DNA from: Bradyrhizobium sp. SZCCT0231
GTDB lineage: Bacteria; Pseudomonadota; Alphaproteobacteria; Rhizobiales; Xanthobacteraceae
DNA length: 64,000 nucleotides
Assembly (NCBI RefSeq): GCF_018130245.1
Contig: NZ_JAFCKP010000009.1
Location: forward strand, 124,001 to 188,000
Reading direction: 5' to 3'
The position numbers were made by a program, and so were the translations under genes. Position 1 is the first letter of the stretch. Every line of letters starts with the position of its first letter. The notes beneath the pieces are model-generated. The model was not told where the DNA came from. It was given only the letters and a program-made list of their open reading frames with translations, and searched no databases. Of the stretch, positions 1 to 7,072 are shown piece by piece.

Positions 1-110
1 AACGCGCGCAGGCCGAGGCCGATCAGCAAATGGCGCAGCCTGATATCCGCGATGATCCTGTCGGTGCGCCACAGCACGCGCAGATGTTTGACGATGTTCT
101 CGGTACTCAC
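1..110 (-). CDS. N-terminal fragment of a hypothetical protein, possibly membrane-associated (runs off the window)
   Basis: A GTG start lies directly after the TAG stop of the upstream DUF883 gene, with no spacer, so the two are probably translated together. The visible 36 residues begin VSTENIVKHLRVLWRTDRII and continue with a basic stretch that turns hydrophobic. Small genes paired with DUF883/ElaB-like proteins often encode holin-like membrane proteins, which would fit. The rest lies outside the window, so no family is assigned. Confidence 0.5.
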   Translation of the reverse strand, partial: MSTENIVKHLRVLWRTDRIIADIRLRHLLIGLGLRA

Positions 111-386
111 CTAGTGTCTCCTCAGCATGAAGCCGACGACGACGCCCAGCGCGAAGGCGGAGGCGAGCGATGTGATCGGACGCTCCGCGACGAGGCCCTG
201 GAGCTGCTCCTGCTCTTGTTCGACGGTCTCGCCGAGCTCGGTGAGCGCGGCCCTGATCTGATCGGCGAGCGCCTCGGCGCGATCTTTCGAGCTCTCGAAA
301 ATCTCCTCGCCGGCGGTGCTCAACAAGCGTGTGACGTCAACCTTCAGCGCCCGCAATTCTTCGCTCATCCTGTCGCTGTCGAACAT
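111..386 (-). CDS. DUF883/ElaB-YqjD-like membrane-anchored protein
   Basis: This 91-residue protein has an acidic, amphipathic helical body (about residues 7-68) rich in Glu, Gln and Ala, with a likely coiled coil around EQEQEQLQ. A single C-terminal hydrophobic helix (about 70-88) ends in RRH. That layout is typical of DUF883/ElaB/YqjD proteins, which are tail-anchored in the inner membrane and have been linked to ribosome binding and stationary phase in enteric bacteria. The start was placed at ATG 386 because a GAGGA lies about 10 nt upstream and the frame above it lacks family character. A TTGA-N6-TCAA box sits 58 bp upstream, which suggests microaerobic induction. The stop abuts the next gene's start. 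Confidence 0.75.
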   Translation of the reverse strand: MFDSDRMSEELRALKVDVTRLLSTAGEEIFESSKDRAEALADQIRAALTELGETVEQEQEQLQGLVAERPITSLASAFALGVVVGFMLRRH

Positions 387-443
387 GGATTTGGTGTCCT
401 CATTGAATCGGGTTGAGCCTAAGACCCGCCCGCGCGACCGCGC

Positions 444-457
444 TTGATTTGCGTCAA
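444..457. promoter_or_regulatory. FNR/FixK-type box (TTGAT-N4-GTCAA)
   Basis: The sequence TTGATTTGCGTCAA carries both TTGA and TCAA half-sites with the 6-nt spacing used by FNR/FixK proteins. Its centre is about 64 nt upstream of the DUF883 ATG. Class II activation (centre at -41.5) would give a leader of about 23 nt. It lies in the divergent region shared with the Mla operon. Confidence 0.6.
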
Positions 458-480
458 GAGGCCGGGGCGTGTTCGGGGTC

Positions 481-494
481 TTGAGACAGGTCAA
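481..494. promoter_or_regulatory. Second, weaker TTGA-N6-TCAA site facing the Mla operon
   Basis: TTGAGACAGGTCAA keeps both outer half-sites but the inner bases fit the FNR consensus less well. It lies 69 bp before the GTG of the Mla permease gene. A centre-to-start distance of about 77 nt allows class II activation with a leader near 35 nt. A TTGA-N6-TCAA match can arise by chance, so this is only a candidate. Confidence 0.35.
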
Positions 495-563
495 ACCGGC
501 CGCCACATGCTGGCCTAGAAATACCGGCTGAATGGGGACCGATTGTCCCGATGAGGTGGAAGT

Positions 564-1700
564 GTGAACCACGAACCGCTGCTGCGCGCGACGCCGTCCG
601 GCGACGAGCTGAAATTGCGCCCTGAAGGGCCCTGGACCGCCGCGAACGTGGTGACGCTCGAGACGTTGTCCCGGTCGGTCGGGGCCGACGTCGATCGCTC
701 GCGCGTCGTGACCCTGGACATGTCGGGCATCAGCGCGCTCGACACGCTCGGCGCCTGGGTCCTGGAGAAGCTGTCGCGCAGGGCCGCATCGTCAGGCAGA
801 TCGGCCGAATTCGTCGGCGTCGCCGACCATTTCAGCGGGCTGATGGACGAGGTGCGCCAGGTCAACCGCCACACACCGGCCCCGGCGGCTGCGCTCAATC
901 CGGTTCTGGCGAGGCTGGGCGATCTCGGCAAGTCCACGGTCGGGGCGCGGGAAGACATCACGATCTTCCTCCAGATGCTCGGCGCATTGTTCATGGCCGT
1001 GATCGGGGTGCTGCGCCGGCCGCCTTCGCTGCGGCTGACGTCGCTGGTGTATCAGCTCTACCGCATCGGGTGGCAGGCCATCCCCATCGTCACGCTGATC
1101 ACCTTCCTGATCGGCGCCATCATCGCGCAGCAGGGGTTTTTCCACTTCCGCAGATTCGGTGCGGAATCGTATACAGTCGACATGGTCGGCATCCTGGTGC
1201 TGCGTGAGCTTGGCGTGCTGATCGTCGCCATCATGGTCGCGGGACGGTCGGGAAGCGCCTACACCGCCGAGCTCGGCTCGATGAAGATGCGCGAGGAGAT
1301 CGACGCGCTCTCGACCATGGGGCTCGATCCCGTCGACGTCCTGATCCTGCCGCGCGTTGCGGCCCTGGTCATTGCGCTGCCGATCCTCACCTTCATCGGG
1401 TCGATTGCCGCACTCTATGGCGGCGGCCTCGTGGCCCAGTTCTATGGCGACATGGGGCCGGCGATCTACATCGCGCGGCTGCACGAGGCCATTACCGTCA
1501 CCCATTTCGAGGTGGGCATCCTGAAGGCGCCGTTCATGGCGCTGGTGATCGGGATCGTGGCTTGCAGCGAGGGATTGCGCGTCAAGGGCAGCGCGGAGTC
1601 GCTTGGGCGGCAGACCACGACGTCGGTCGTGAAGTCGATTTTCCTGGTGATCGTGCTCGACGGCCTGTTCGCTGTCTTCTTTGCCTCGATCGGAATGTGA
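564..1700 (+). CDS. mlaE: STAS domain-MlaE fusion, ABC lipid transporter permease
   Basis: The 378-residue protein joins an N-terminal STAS-like domain (about residues 1-105, with DMSGISALDTLGAWVL) to an MlaE-type permease (about 125-378) with five to six hydrophobic segments. The conserved MlaE region around residues 228-250 (RSGSAYTAELGSMKMREEID) is clear. It should form the inner-membrane core of an Mla-type phospholipid transporter with the ATPase and MCE protein encoded next. In E. coli the STAS protein MlaB is separate; the fused form is usual in many alphaproteobacteria. The GTG start at 564 is supported by AGGTGGA just upstream. The ATPase gene follows after 2 nt. Confidence 0.92.
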   Translation: MNHEPLLRATPSGDELKLRPEGPWTAANVVTLETLSRSVGADVDRSRVVTLDMSGISALDTLGAWVLEKLSRRAASSGRSAEFVGVADHFSGLMDEVRQVNRHTPAPAAALNPVLARLGDLGKSTVGAREDITIFLQMLGALFMAVIGVLRRPPSLRLTSLVYQLYRIGWQAIPIVTLITFLIGAIIAQQGFFHFRRFGAESYTVDMVGILVLRELGVLIVAIMVAGRSGSAYTAELGSMKMREEIDALSTMGLDPVDVLILPRVAALVIALPILTFIGSIAALYGGGLVAQFYGDMGPAIYIARLHEAITVTHFEVGILKAPFMALVIGIVACSEGLRVKGSAESLGRQTTTSVVKSIFLVIVLDGLFAVFFASIGM

Positions 1701-1702
1701 CG

Positions 1703-2470
1703 ATGGAGGAACCGCTGGACGAGTTCGCGATTCGCGTCCGTGACCTCGTGGTCGGCTTCGGTCGTCAGACCGTGCTCGACCATCTGTCGCTGGACGTCCG
1801 CCGGGGCGAGATCCTCGGGCTGGTGGGGGCGTCCGGCGGCGGCAAGTCGGTCTTGATGCGGACCATCATCGGCCTCATCCCGCGCCGGAGCGGGACCATC
1901 GAAGTCATGGGGCAAGCTTCCAATGGCCACGGCGGAGGCGCAGCCACGGCATGGGGCATCCTGTTCCAGCAGGGCGCGCTGTTCTCCTCGCTGACGGTCC
2001 GTCAGAACGTCCAGTTTCCGCTGCGTGAAAATCTCGTCCTGTCGCAGGAGCTGATGGACGAGATGGCGATCGCCAAGCTCGAAATGGTCGGCCTGCGCGC
2101 CGAGGACGCCGACAAATATCCGGCGGAGCTGTCCGGCGGGATGACCAAGCGCGTGGCGCTGGCGCGCGCGCTCGCGCTCGATCCGCCGATCCTGTTCCTG
2201 GACGAGCCGACCTCGGGTCTCGATCCGATCGCCGCCGGCGATTTCGATGCGCTGATCAAGACGCTGCAAAAGACCCTGGAGCTCACCGTGTTCATGGTGA
2301 CCCATGACCTTGCGAGCCTCACCACGGTCTGCGACCGCGTCGCCGCGCTCGCCGACGGCAAGATCGTGGCCATCGGCCCGATGCGCGAATTGCTGCAATC
2401 CGAGCATCCCTGGGTGCGCGCCTATTTCCACGGCAAGCGCTCGCAGATGCTGCAACACGAGATGAGATGA
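1703..2470 (+). CDS. mlaF: MlaF-type ABC transporter ATPase
   Basis: This 255-residue ATPase powers the Mla-type transporter. It shows Walker A GASGGGKS (about residue 42), a Q-loop FQQGALF, the ABC signature LSGGMTKR, Walker B ILFLDEPTSGLDP and the switch histidine in MVTHD. LSGGMTKR is the usual variant in MlaF/Ttg2A ATPases. The frame is open further upstream inside mlaE, but ATG 1703, two bases after the mlaE stop, gives the usual family length and keeps the operon tightly packed. The MCE gene starts 3 nt after its stop, so the three genes form one transcription unit. Confidence 0.93.
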   Translation: MEEPLDEFAIRVRDLVVGFGRQTVLDHLSLDVRRGEILGLVGASGGGKSVLMRTIIGLIPRRSGTIEVMGQASNGHGGGAATAWGILFQQGALFSSLTVRQNVQFPLRENLVLSQELMDEMAIAKLEMVGLRAEDADKYPAELSGGMTKRVALARALALDPPILFLDEPTSGLDPIAAGDFDALIKTLQKTLELTVFMVTHDLASLTTVCDRVAALADGKIVAIGPMRELLQSEHPWVRAYFHGKRSQMLQHEMR

Positions 2471-2473
2471 GAG

Positions 2474-3577
2474 ATGGAAACCCGCGCTCCCTACGTGCTG
2501 ATCGGCAGTTTCGTGCTGGCCGCGATCGTCGCGGTGTTCGGCTTCGTCTATTGGCTGAACAACACCGGCGGCATCGGGCCGCGTACGAACTACCACGTGC
2601 AATTCCAGGGGCCGGTGCCCGGCCTCCTGGTCGGCGCCGGCGTGCTGTTCAACGGCATTCGCGTCGGAGAGGTGACCCAGCTCGGACTCGTGCCGGACAA
2701 CCCGCGCTTCGTCAATGCGACGATCTCGGTTGCCACGGCGACGCCGGTCCGTGCCGACACCAAGGTCGGCCTCGAATTCCAGGGCCTGACCGGCGTGCCT
2801 GTGGTGACGTTGGAGGGCGGCGTGATCGTCGCCAAGTCCGGCGAGCTCCCGACCTTGATCGCGGAGGCCGGCGCCGGCCAGAGCATGACGCAGGCGGCGC
2901 GCGATGCGCTGCGGCGGGTCGACACGGTGCTTCAGGACAATTCCGGCCCGCTGAAAGACACCATTGCGAATTTCAAGACCTTCTCCGACGGGCTCGCGCG
3001 CAACACCGGCAAGCTCGACGGCATTCTGGCGGGCCTCGAGAAGATGACCGGCGGCGGCGCGCCCGCGCAGAAGGTCACCTACGACCTGCGCACACCGCAG
3101 AATCTCGGGCCGGCCGGCAAGATGCTGTCCGCATCGCTGGCGATTCCCGAGCCGACCGCGGTCGCAATGCTGCAGACCCAGCGCATGCTGTTCGCGCCCA
3201 GCGGAGACAGGCCGGGCTTTGCCGATTTCCTCTGGGCTGACAGCATTCCGAAATTGGTGCAGGCACGCCTGATCGACAGCTTCGAGAACTACGACATCGC
3301 CCACGCGCCGCTGCGCACGAGCGATCTCGGGCAGGCGGATTACCAGCTCCTGATCGACATCAGGCGCTTTCGGGTCGCGACGGAAGGCGAGACTCGGGCC
3401 GAGATCGGACTGTCGGCGCGGATCGTCGACAAGAACGGCAAGGTGATCGCCTCGCGCCTCGTCGAGACCAGCGAGAAGCTCGACAAGGTCGAACCGGCCG
3501 CTTCAGTCGCCGCCTTCGATGCGGCCTTCGCGCGCATCGTGAAGGAGCTGATCGGGTGGACCGTGCAGGCGGTGTGA
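2474..3577 (+). CDS. mlaD: MCE (MlaD) protein fused to a PqiC-like auxiliary domain
   Basis: The protein has 367 residues. An N-terminal membrane anchor (about 8-28) is followed by one MCE domain (about 38-118) with the typical LLVGAGVLFNGIRVGEVTQLG. A helical region follows (about 130-195). The last 165 residues resemble the ABC-type transport auxiliary lipoprotein family (PqiC/YmbA), with YDLRTP, a middle ADSIPKLVQARLIDSFEN and an AFDAAFARIVKEL end helix. MCE proteins form hexameric periplasmic rings that hand lipids between membranes, and PqiC is normally a separate outer-membrane lipoprotein. Here the auxiliary domain has no lipobox of its own and is tethered to the ring subunit. It is the last gene of the operon and converges on the cytochrome gene 6 nt away. 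Confidence 0.88.
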   Translation: METRAPYVLIGSFVLAAIVAVFGFVYWLNNTGGIGPRTNYHVQFQGPVPGLLVGAGVLFNGIRVGEVTQLGLVPDNPRFVNATISVATATPVRADTKVGLEFQGLTGVPVVTLEGGVIVAKSGELPTLIAEAGAGQSMTQAARDALRRVDTVLQDNSGPLKDTIANFKTFSDGLARNTGKLDGILAGLEKMTGGGAPAQKVTYDLRTPQNLGPAGKMLSASLAIPEPTAVAMLQTQRMLFAPSGDRPGFADFLWADSIPKLVQARLIDSFENYDIAHAPLRTSDLGQADYQLLIDIRRFRVATEGETRAEIGLSARIVDKNGKVIASRLVETSEKLDKVEPAASVAAFDAAFARIVKELIGWTVQAV

Positions 3578-3583
3578 GGCCAA

Positions 3584-3901
3584 TTATTCCAGCGTTTTCA
3601 GGTAGGACAGCAGGTCGTGGATCTGGTCCGGGCTGAGCTCGAAGACCGGCATGTCGTCATGGCCGGTGTAGATGCCCTCGGCCAGCGCCTCGCCAAGGCT
3701 GTCGATCGGATAGCGCCGATGCAGAGTGCGCAGCGGAGGCGCGGTCTCGAGCGGACTCTTGGAGGCGCGGTCGATCGCGTGACAGCGTGCGCAATTGGCC
3801 CGGGCAAAAGCCTTGCCGCGTTGTTCCGCCGTCGGAGCCGCCAGCGCAGGCGTGATCAGAAGCAGCCCAATCAGGCCGCGACGCAGTGCGCTTTGCAGCA
3901 T
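3584..3901 (-). CDS. Small periplasmic class I cytochrome c
   Basis: The predicted 105-residue precursor starts with a Sec signal peptide (about 1-21, GLIGLLLITPALA-A). A single haem-binding CXXCH (CARCH, about 37-41) and a C-terminal methionine ligand candidate in HDDMPVF follow. The end DQIHDLLSYLKTLE is the normal last helix of mono-haem cytochrome c. It should carry electrons in the periplasm. ATG 3901 was chosen because it begins the signal peptide; the open frame above it lacks cytochrome character. A TTGA-N6-TCAA box lies 59 bp upstream, giving a leader of about 24 nt for class II activation, and the divergent gene encodes an FNR-type regulator. A role in low-oxygen respiration is therefore likely. 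Confidence 0.88.
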   Translation of the reverse strand: MLQSALRRGLIGLLLITPALAAPTAEQRGKAFARANCARCHAIDRASKSPLETAPPLRTLHRRYPIDSLGEALAEGIYTGHDDMPVFELSPDQIHDLLSYLKTLE

Positions 3902-3959
3902 GGAAAAGTGATCCCGTCGAAACTGTGGAGGCAGAATAAGACGCGGATGCCACCCAAAT

Positions 3960-3973
3960 TTGATCTGAGTCAA
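3960..3973. promoter_or_regulatory. FNR/FixK-type box between cytochrome c and fnr genes
   Basis: TTGATCTGAGTCAA has perfect TTGA and TCAA half-sites six bases apart. It lies between two divergent starts, 59 bp from the cytochrome ATG and 84 bp from the regulator ATG. It could activate the cytochrome and also mediate autoregulation of the FNR-like gene. Confidence 0.7.
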
Positions 3974-4057
3974 TCGGCTGTGGCGCAGTGCAGTAAAATG
4001 CAGCCGCGCGGTGGACTCGGCTTGGTGTCGGGGGGCAGCCGGCGCGAGGAGCGGTGG

Positions 4058-4771
4058 ATGAAGGCTTCCGTGGTCATGATTGAGCCGAACGGGCATTTTT
4101 GCGACGATTGTGCCGTACGCGGGGCTGCGGTCTGTTCGTCGCTGGATACGGCCGAGCTCAGGGAATTCGAGCATCTCGGACGCCGCGTCCATTTTGGCTC
4201 GGGCGAGACCGTGTTCTCCGAGGAGGATATCACGACCTCGTTCTACAACGTCCTCGAAGGCGTCATGCGGCTGTACAAGCTGCTGCCCGACGGCCGGCGG
4301 CAGATCGTCGGCTTTGCCTTGCCCGGTGACTTCCTGGGGATGAATCTGTCCGGCCGTCACAACTTTTCGGCCGATGCAATCGGCGCGGTGACCGTGTGCC
4401 AATTCGCAAAAGCGCCCTTCAGCCGTTTCATCGAAGACCGGCCGCAGCTGCTCAGGCGGATCAATGAGCTGGCCATTCGCGAGTTGAGCCAGGCTCGCGA
4501 CCATATGGTCCTGCTCGGCCGACGCTCGGCCGACGAGAAGGTTGCGACCTTTCTGCTCGGCTGGCGTGAGCGGCTGGTCACGCTCAAGGCCCTGTCCGAC
4601 ACGGTACCGCTTCCGATGAGCCGCCAGGACATCGCCGACTATCTCGGCCTGACCATCGAAACCGTGAGCCGCACCTTCACCAAGCTGGAGCGTCAGGGGG
4701 TGATCGAGATCATTCACGGCGGCATCAGCCTGCTCGATCCAGCCCGCGTCGAGGCCATGGCCGCAGCCTGA
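4058..4771 (+). CDS. FNR-type oxygen-responsive transcription regulator
   Basis: This 237-residue Crp/Fnr protein has a cysteine cluster at residues 15, 18 and 26 plus Cys114, the arrangement that ligates a [4Fe-4S] cluster in FNR (20, 23, 29, 122 in E. coli). The beta-roll spans about 35-130. A C-terminal winged helix includes the recognition helix with E201-x-x-S204-R205, the residues that read TTGAT half-sites. It is therefore closer to FNR/FnrN/FixK1 than to FixK2, which lacks the cluster. The frame stays open upstream, but ATG 4058 has GAGGAGCGG before it and gives the usual length. The gene has a matching box in its promoter. Confidence 0.88.
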   Translation: MKASVVMIEPNGHFCDDCAVRGAAVCSSLDTAELREFEHLGRRVHFGSGETVFSEEDITTSFYNVLEGVMRLYKLLPDGRRQIVGFALPGDFLGMNLSGRHNFSADAIGAVTVCQFAKAPFSRFIEDRPQLLRRINELAIRELSQARDHMVLLGRRSADEKVATFLLGWRERLVTLKALSDTVPLPMSRQDIADYLGLTIETVSRTFTKLERQGVIEIIHGGISLLDPARVEAMAAA

Positions 4772-4798
4772 CATCCTGTCCACAACGCCCTCGGCAAT

Positions 4799-4812
4799 TT
4801 GATCCCGATCAA
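4799..4812 (+). promoter_or_regulatory. Perfect FNR/FixK box upstream of a small membrane-protein gene
   Basis: TTGATCCCGATCAA is an exact TTGAT-N4-ATCAA palindrome, the best of the boxes in this window. It ends 51 bp before the ATG of the 42-codon gene. Class II activation would place the transcript start near 4847, about 17 nt before the ATG. Confidence 0.8.
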
Positions 4813-4863
4813 TGACGCCAGCCGTGCGTCGCAAAATAATGCCGCAAACAATCCGGGAGGAAC

Positions 4864-4992
4864 ATGATGCCTGCTGATGCGTTGCTGGTGACCATTGTCG
4901 TCGTCGCGATTTTCGTCGCATTCGCCGCAGTTTTGGCTTGGGCGGATCGGCAAACGAGCACGGGCCGGCTCGATCCTGACTCCAAGCGCTGA
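4864..4992 (+). CDS. 42-residue single-span membrane protein in the FNR/FixK regulon
   Basis: The small gene encodes a short N-terminus (MMPADA), one hydrophobic helix (about residues 7-26, LLVTIVVVAIFVAFAAVLAW) and a polar tail ending DPDSKR. A strong ribosome-binding site (GGGAGGA) sits just before the start; ATG 4867 is an alternative. Support for it being real comes from the perfect FNR/FixK box at 4799-4812, correct RBS spacing and the clean membrane-segment composition. Small single-span subunits are common in terminal oxidases and their assembly factors, but no oxidase gene is in view, so the function is unknown. The 269 bp that follow, up to the next regulator, show nothing recognisable. 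Confidence 0.75.
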   Translation: MMPADALLVTIVVVAIFVAFAAVLAWADRQTSTGRLDPDSKR

Positions 4993-5261
4993 AGCCCTCA
5001 GATCTTAGTGCGCGTCCGGCGCGCCGAAACCGACGCTTGGGCACTGGTCCTCGGCAGCGCCTCAACGCAATCGCGGTTTGCGCTACCCGCAACTCTGCAT
5101 CAACGGAGACGCATCGGCGCATCCTTCGGATGCGAACTTCCGACATTACCGGCCTTTTCGTGGCATTTGCCTCAAATCGCGCGCGTGCTTTACGGTTGAA
5201 AAGCCTGATAACGTTGACTACGCAGGAACCCAGTGCCTCGTAGTCTTAGGAGCCCCGCGGC

Positions 5262-5990
5262 GTGCCTCAGGACAAGACCGGCGACCCCCGACAGTCGGCG
5301 GGCAACAAACTATCGGTCCTGCGCAAGCACCCGATCTTCGCGGATCTGGAGCCGGAGGCGCTCGATCAGCTCTGCCGCTACGCCAAGCACACCACGGTCA
5401 AGCGCGGCGCAACGATCGCCGCCAAGGGCGATCCCGGCAACAATCTGTTCGCGGTGATCGCGGGGACAGTGAAGATTTCCTCTTCGTCGCCCGATGGACG
5501 GAACGCCATCCTCAATCTGATCGGTCCGGGAGAAATTTTCGGCGAGATCGCGGTGCTCGACGGCGCTCCCAGGTCGGCGGATGCGACCGCCAACACCAAT
5601 TGCGAGCTCTACGTCATCGATCGCCGGGACTTCCTGCCCTTCGTGAAGAGCCAGCCGGCGCTGGCGATGAAATTCATCGAGCTGCTGTGCGCGCGTCTGC
5701 GCTGGACCAGTCAGCAGGTCGAGCAGGTGATCCTGCAGAATCTGCCGGGCCGGCTTGCCAGTGCGCTGCTCGGTCTCACCGAAGAGCGCAAGCTCGATTC
5801 CGGCAGCGGCACGCTCGCCATCACGCAGCAGGAGATCAGCGAGATGGTCGGAATGACGCGCGAGAGCATCAACAAGCAATTGCGTGCCTGGGCCGGCCGT
5901 AACTGGGTCCGTCTCGAGCACGGCGCCATCGTCGTGCTGGATATCGACGCGCTGCGCGAGCTCGCCGAGAGCGGCCTCGACGGCGAGTGA
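5262..5990 (+). CDS. Crp/Fnr-family regulator (CRP-like, no Fe-S cysteines)
   Basis: This 242-residue protein has an N-terminal cyclic-nucleotide-binding beta-roll (about 28-145) with GEIFGEIAVLDGAPRSADATA. That stretch matches the phosphate-binding cassette of cAMP-binding CRP proteins, including the Arg that contacts the phosphate. The C-terminal winged helix (about 165-235) contains ITQQEISEMVGMTRESINKQLRAW. It lacks the N-terminal cysteine cluster of the regulator encoded at 4058, so it probably senses a nucleotide or acts constitutively. Its recognition helix (R-E-S-x-N-K) also differs from the FNR E-x-x-S-R. The GTG start at 5262 follows TAGGAG. It stands alone and converges on the cyclase gene 10 nt away. 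Confidence 0.85.
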   Translation: MPQDKTGDPRQSAGNKLSVLRKHPIFADLEPEALDQLCRYAKHTTVKRGATIAAKGDPGNNLFAVIAGTVKISSSSPDGRNAILNLIGPGEIFGEIAVLDGAPRSADATANTNCELYVIDRRDFLPFVKSQPALAMKFIELLCARLRWTSQQVEQVILQNLPGRLASALLGLTEERKLDSGSGTLAITQQEISEMVGMTRESINKQLRAWAGRNWVRLEHGAIVVLDIDALRELAESGLDGE

Positions 5991-6000
5991 CGCTCCTGAC

Positions 6001-6783
6001 CTACTTGTCGATGATGGCGACCGCGCGGGTCCAGCCCGCGGAGGCGCGCTCGATCTTCACCGGGAAGCACGAGATCGTGAATCCGGTCGAAGGCAGCTGG
6101 TCGAGATTGTGCAGCTTCTCGAGATGGCAATAGCCGATGTGCCGTCCTGCTTTATGGCCCTCCCAGATCAGGCCGGCATTTTTCGTTTCGGCATATTTCT
6201 TCGCGGTGTAGACGAACGGCGCATCCCAGCTCCAGCCATCGGTGCCGGTCAGCCGCACGCCGCGTTCGAGCAGGTACATGGTGGCTTCATAGCCCATGCC
6301 GCAGCCGGAATTGACGTAGTCGGCCTTGCCGAATCTTGCGCCGGCGCTGGTGTTGACGACGACGATCTCCAGCGGCGACAGCGTGTGTCCGATGCGCTTC
6401 AGCTCGTTCTCGACATCCTCGGCACTCGCCACGTAGCCGTCGGGCAGATGCCGGAAGTCGAGCTTCACGCCGGGCTGGAAGCACCATTCCAGCGGTACCT
6501 CGTCGATGGTCCATGACCGCTCGCCGCGGTTCATGGTCGGATGGAAGTGCCAGGGCGCATCGAGATGGGTGCCATTGTGGGTGGATAGTGAGACCTGCTC
6601 GACCGCCCAGCCCTGGCCGTCCGGAAGGTCTTCCGCCCTGAGGCCGTCGAAGAACTGCAGCATGCGCGGCAGGCCCTGCTGGTGATCGATATGCTGGATC
6701 GTCGGGTGATTGCCCGGCGGATCGGCGGTCACGTCGTTTCTGAGCGGGACCGAGATATCGACCAGCTTCCGCGGCATGGGCAT
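6001..6783 (-). CDS. Cyclase-family metal-dependent hydrolase
   Basis: This 260-residue protein belongs to the cyclase family (kynurenine formamidase, isatin hydrolase and relatives). The signature HNGTHLDAPWHF (about residues 69-80) supplies the metal-binding His and Asp residues, and a later GHKAGRHIGYCHLEKL region fits the C-terminal half. Members hydrolyse amide or lactam bonds, or lactonised acids. The substrate cannot be read from sequence. The gene diverges from a TRAP transporter and SDR operon, so it probably works on the compound imported there or on a derivative. The ATG at 6783 is kept; MPRKLVDISVP two codons later is an alternative. Confidence 0.85.
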   Translation of the reverse strand: MPMPRKLVDISVPLRNDVTADPPGNHPTIQHIDHQQGLPRMLQFFDGLRAEDLPDGQGWAVEQVSLSTHNGTHLDAPWHFHPTMNRGERSWTIDEVPLEWCFQPGVKLDFRHLPDGYVASAEDVENELKRIGHTLSPLEIVVVNTSAGARFGKADYVNSGCGMGYEATMYLLERGVRLTGTDGWSWDAPFVYTAKKYAETKNAGLIWEGHKAGRHIGYCHLEKLHNLDQLPSTGFTISCFPVKIERASAGWTRAVAIIDK

Positions 6784-6895
6784 TCCCTCGAGATGATCCG
6801 GAGTTTCTAGCCATCTTGAGGGGCCGCCATCGGAAGCGTCAAGTCACGTGCCGGCGACGTCAACCCGGTCCGCCCTCCCCATGAATTGCGCCAGT

Positions 6896-6924
6896 TCGAT
6901 CGATGCAACTCTTGCATCGATCGA
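6896..6924. promoter_or_regulatory. Perfect 12-bp inverted repeat in the cyclase/TRAP divergent region
   Basis: The arms TCGATCGATGCA and TGCATCGATCGA are exact reverse complements separated by ACTCT. The site lies 149 bp before dctP and 113 bp before the cyclase start. Its length and symmetry suggest an operator for a dimeric repressor controlling both sides. No regulator gene sits next to it. It has no U-tract, so a terminator is less likely. Confidence 0.5.
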
Positions 6925-7072
6925 TGCCGGATTTGGCTTGGACAGAGAATGCCGCCCGCCCTAGGGACGACATTGGCGCTTGACTTCACACCTGGAGTGG
7001 AGCGACCCAAGGCGGCCTGCAGCCGGCCCGACAACGATATAATCAATCCAATCGACCAGGAGGAAAGCCCAG

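Noticed and set aside
1466-3304. Long open frame antisense to the Mla operon.
   Set aside because: It spans three well-supported genes on the other strand, and its translation has the biased composition of a codon-bias artefact.
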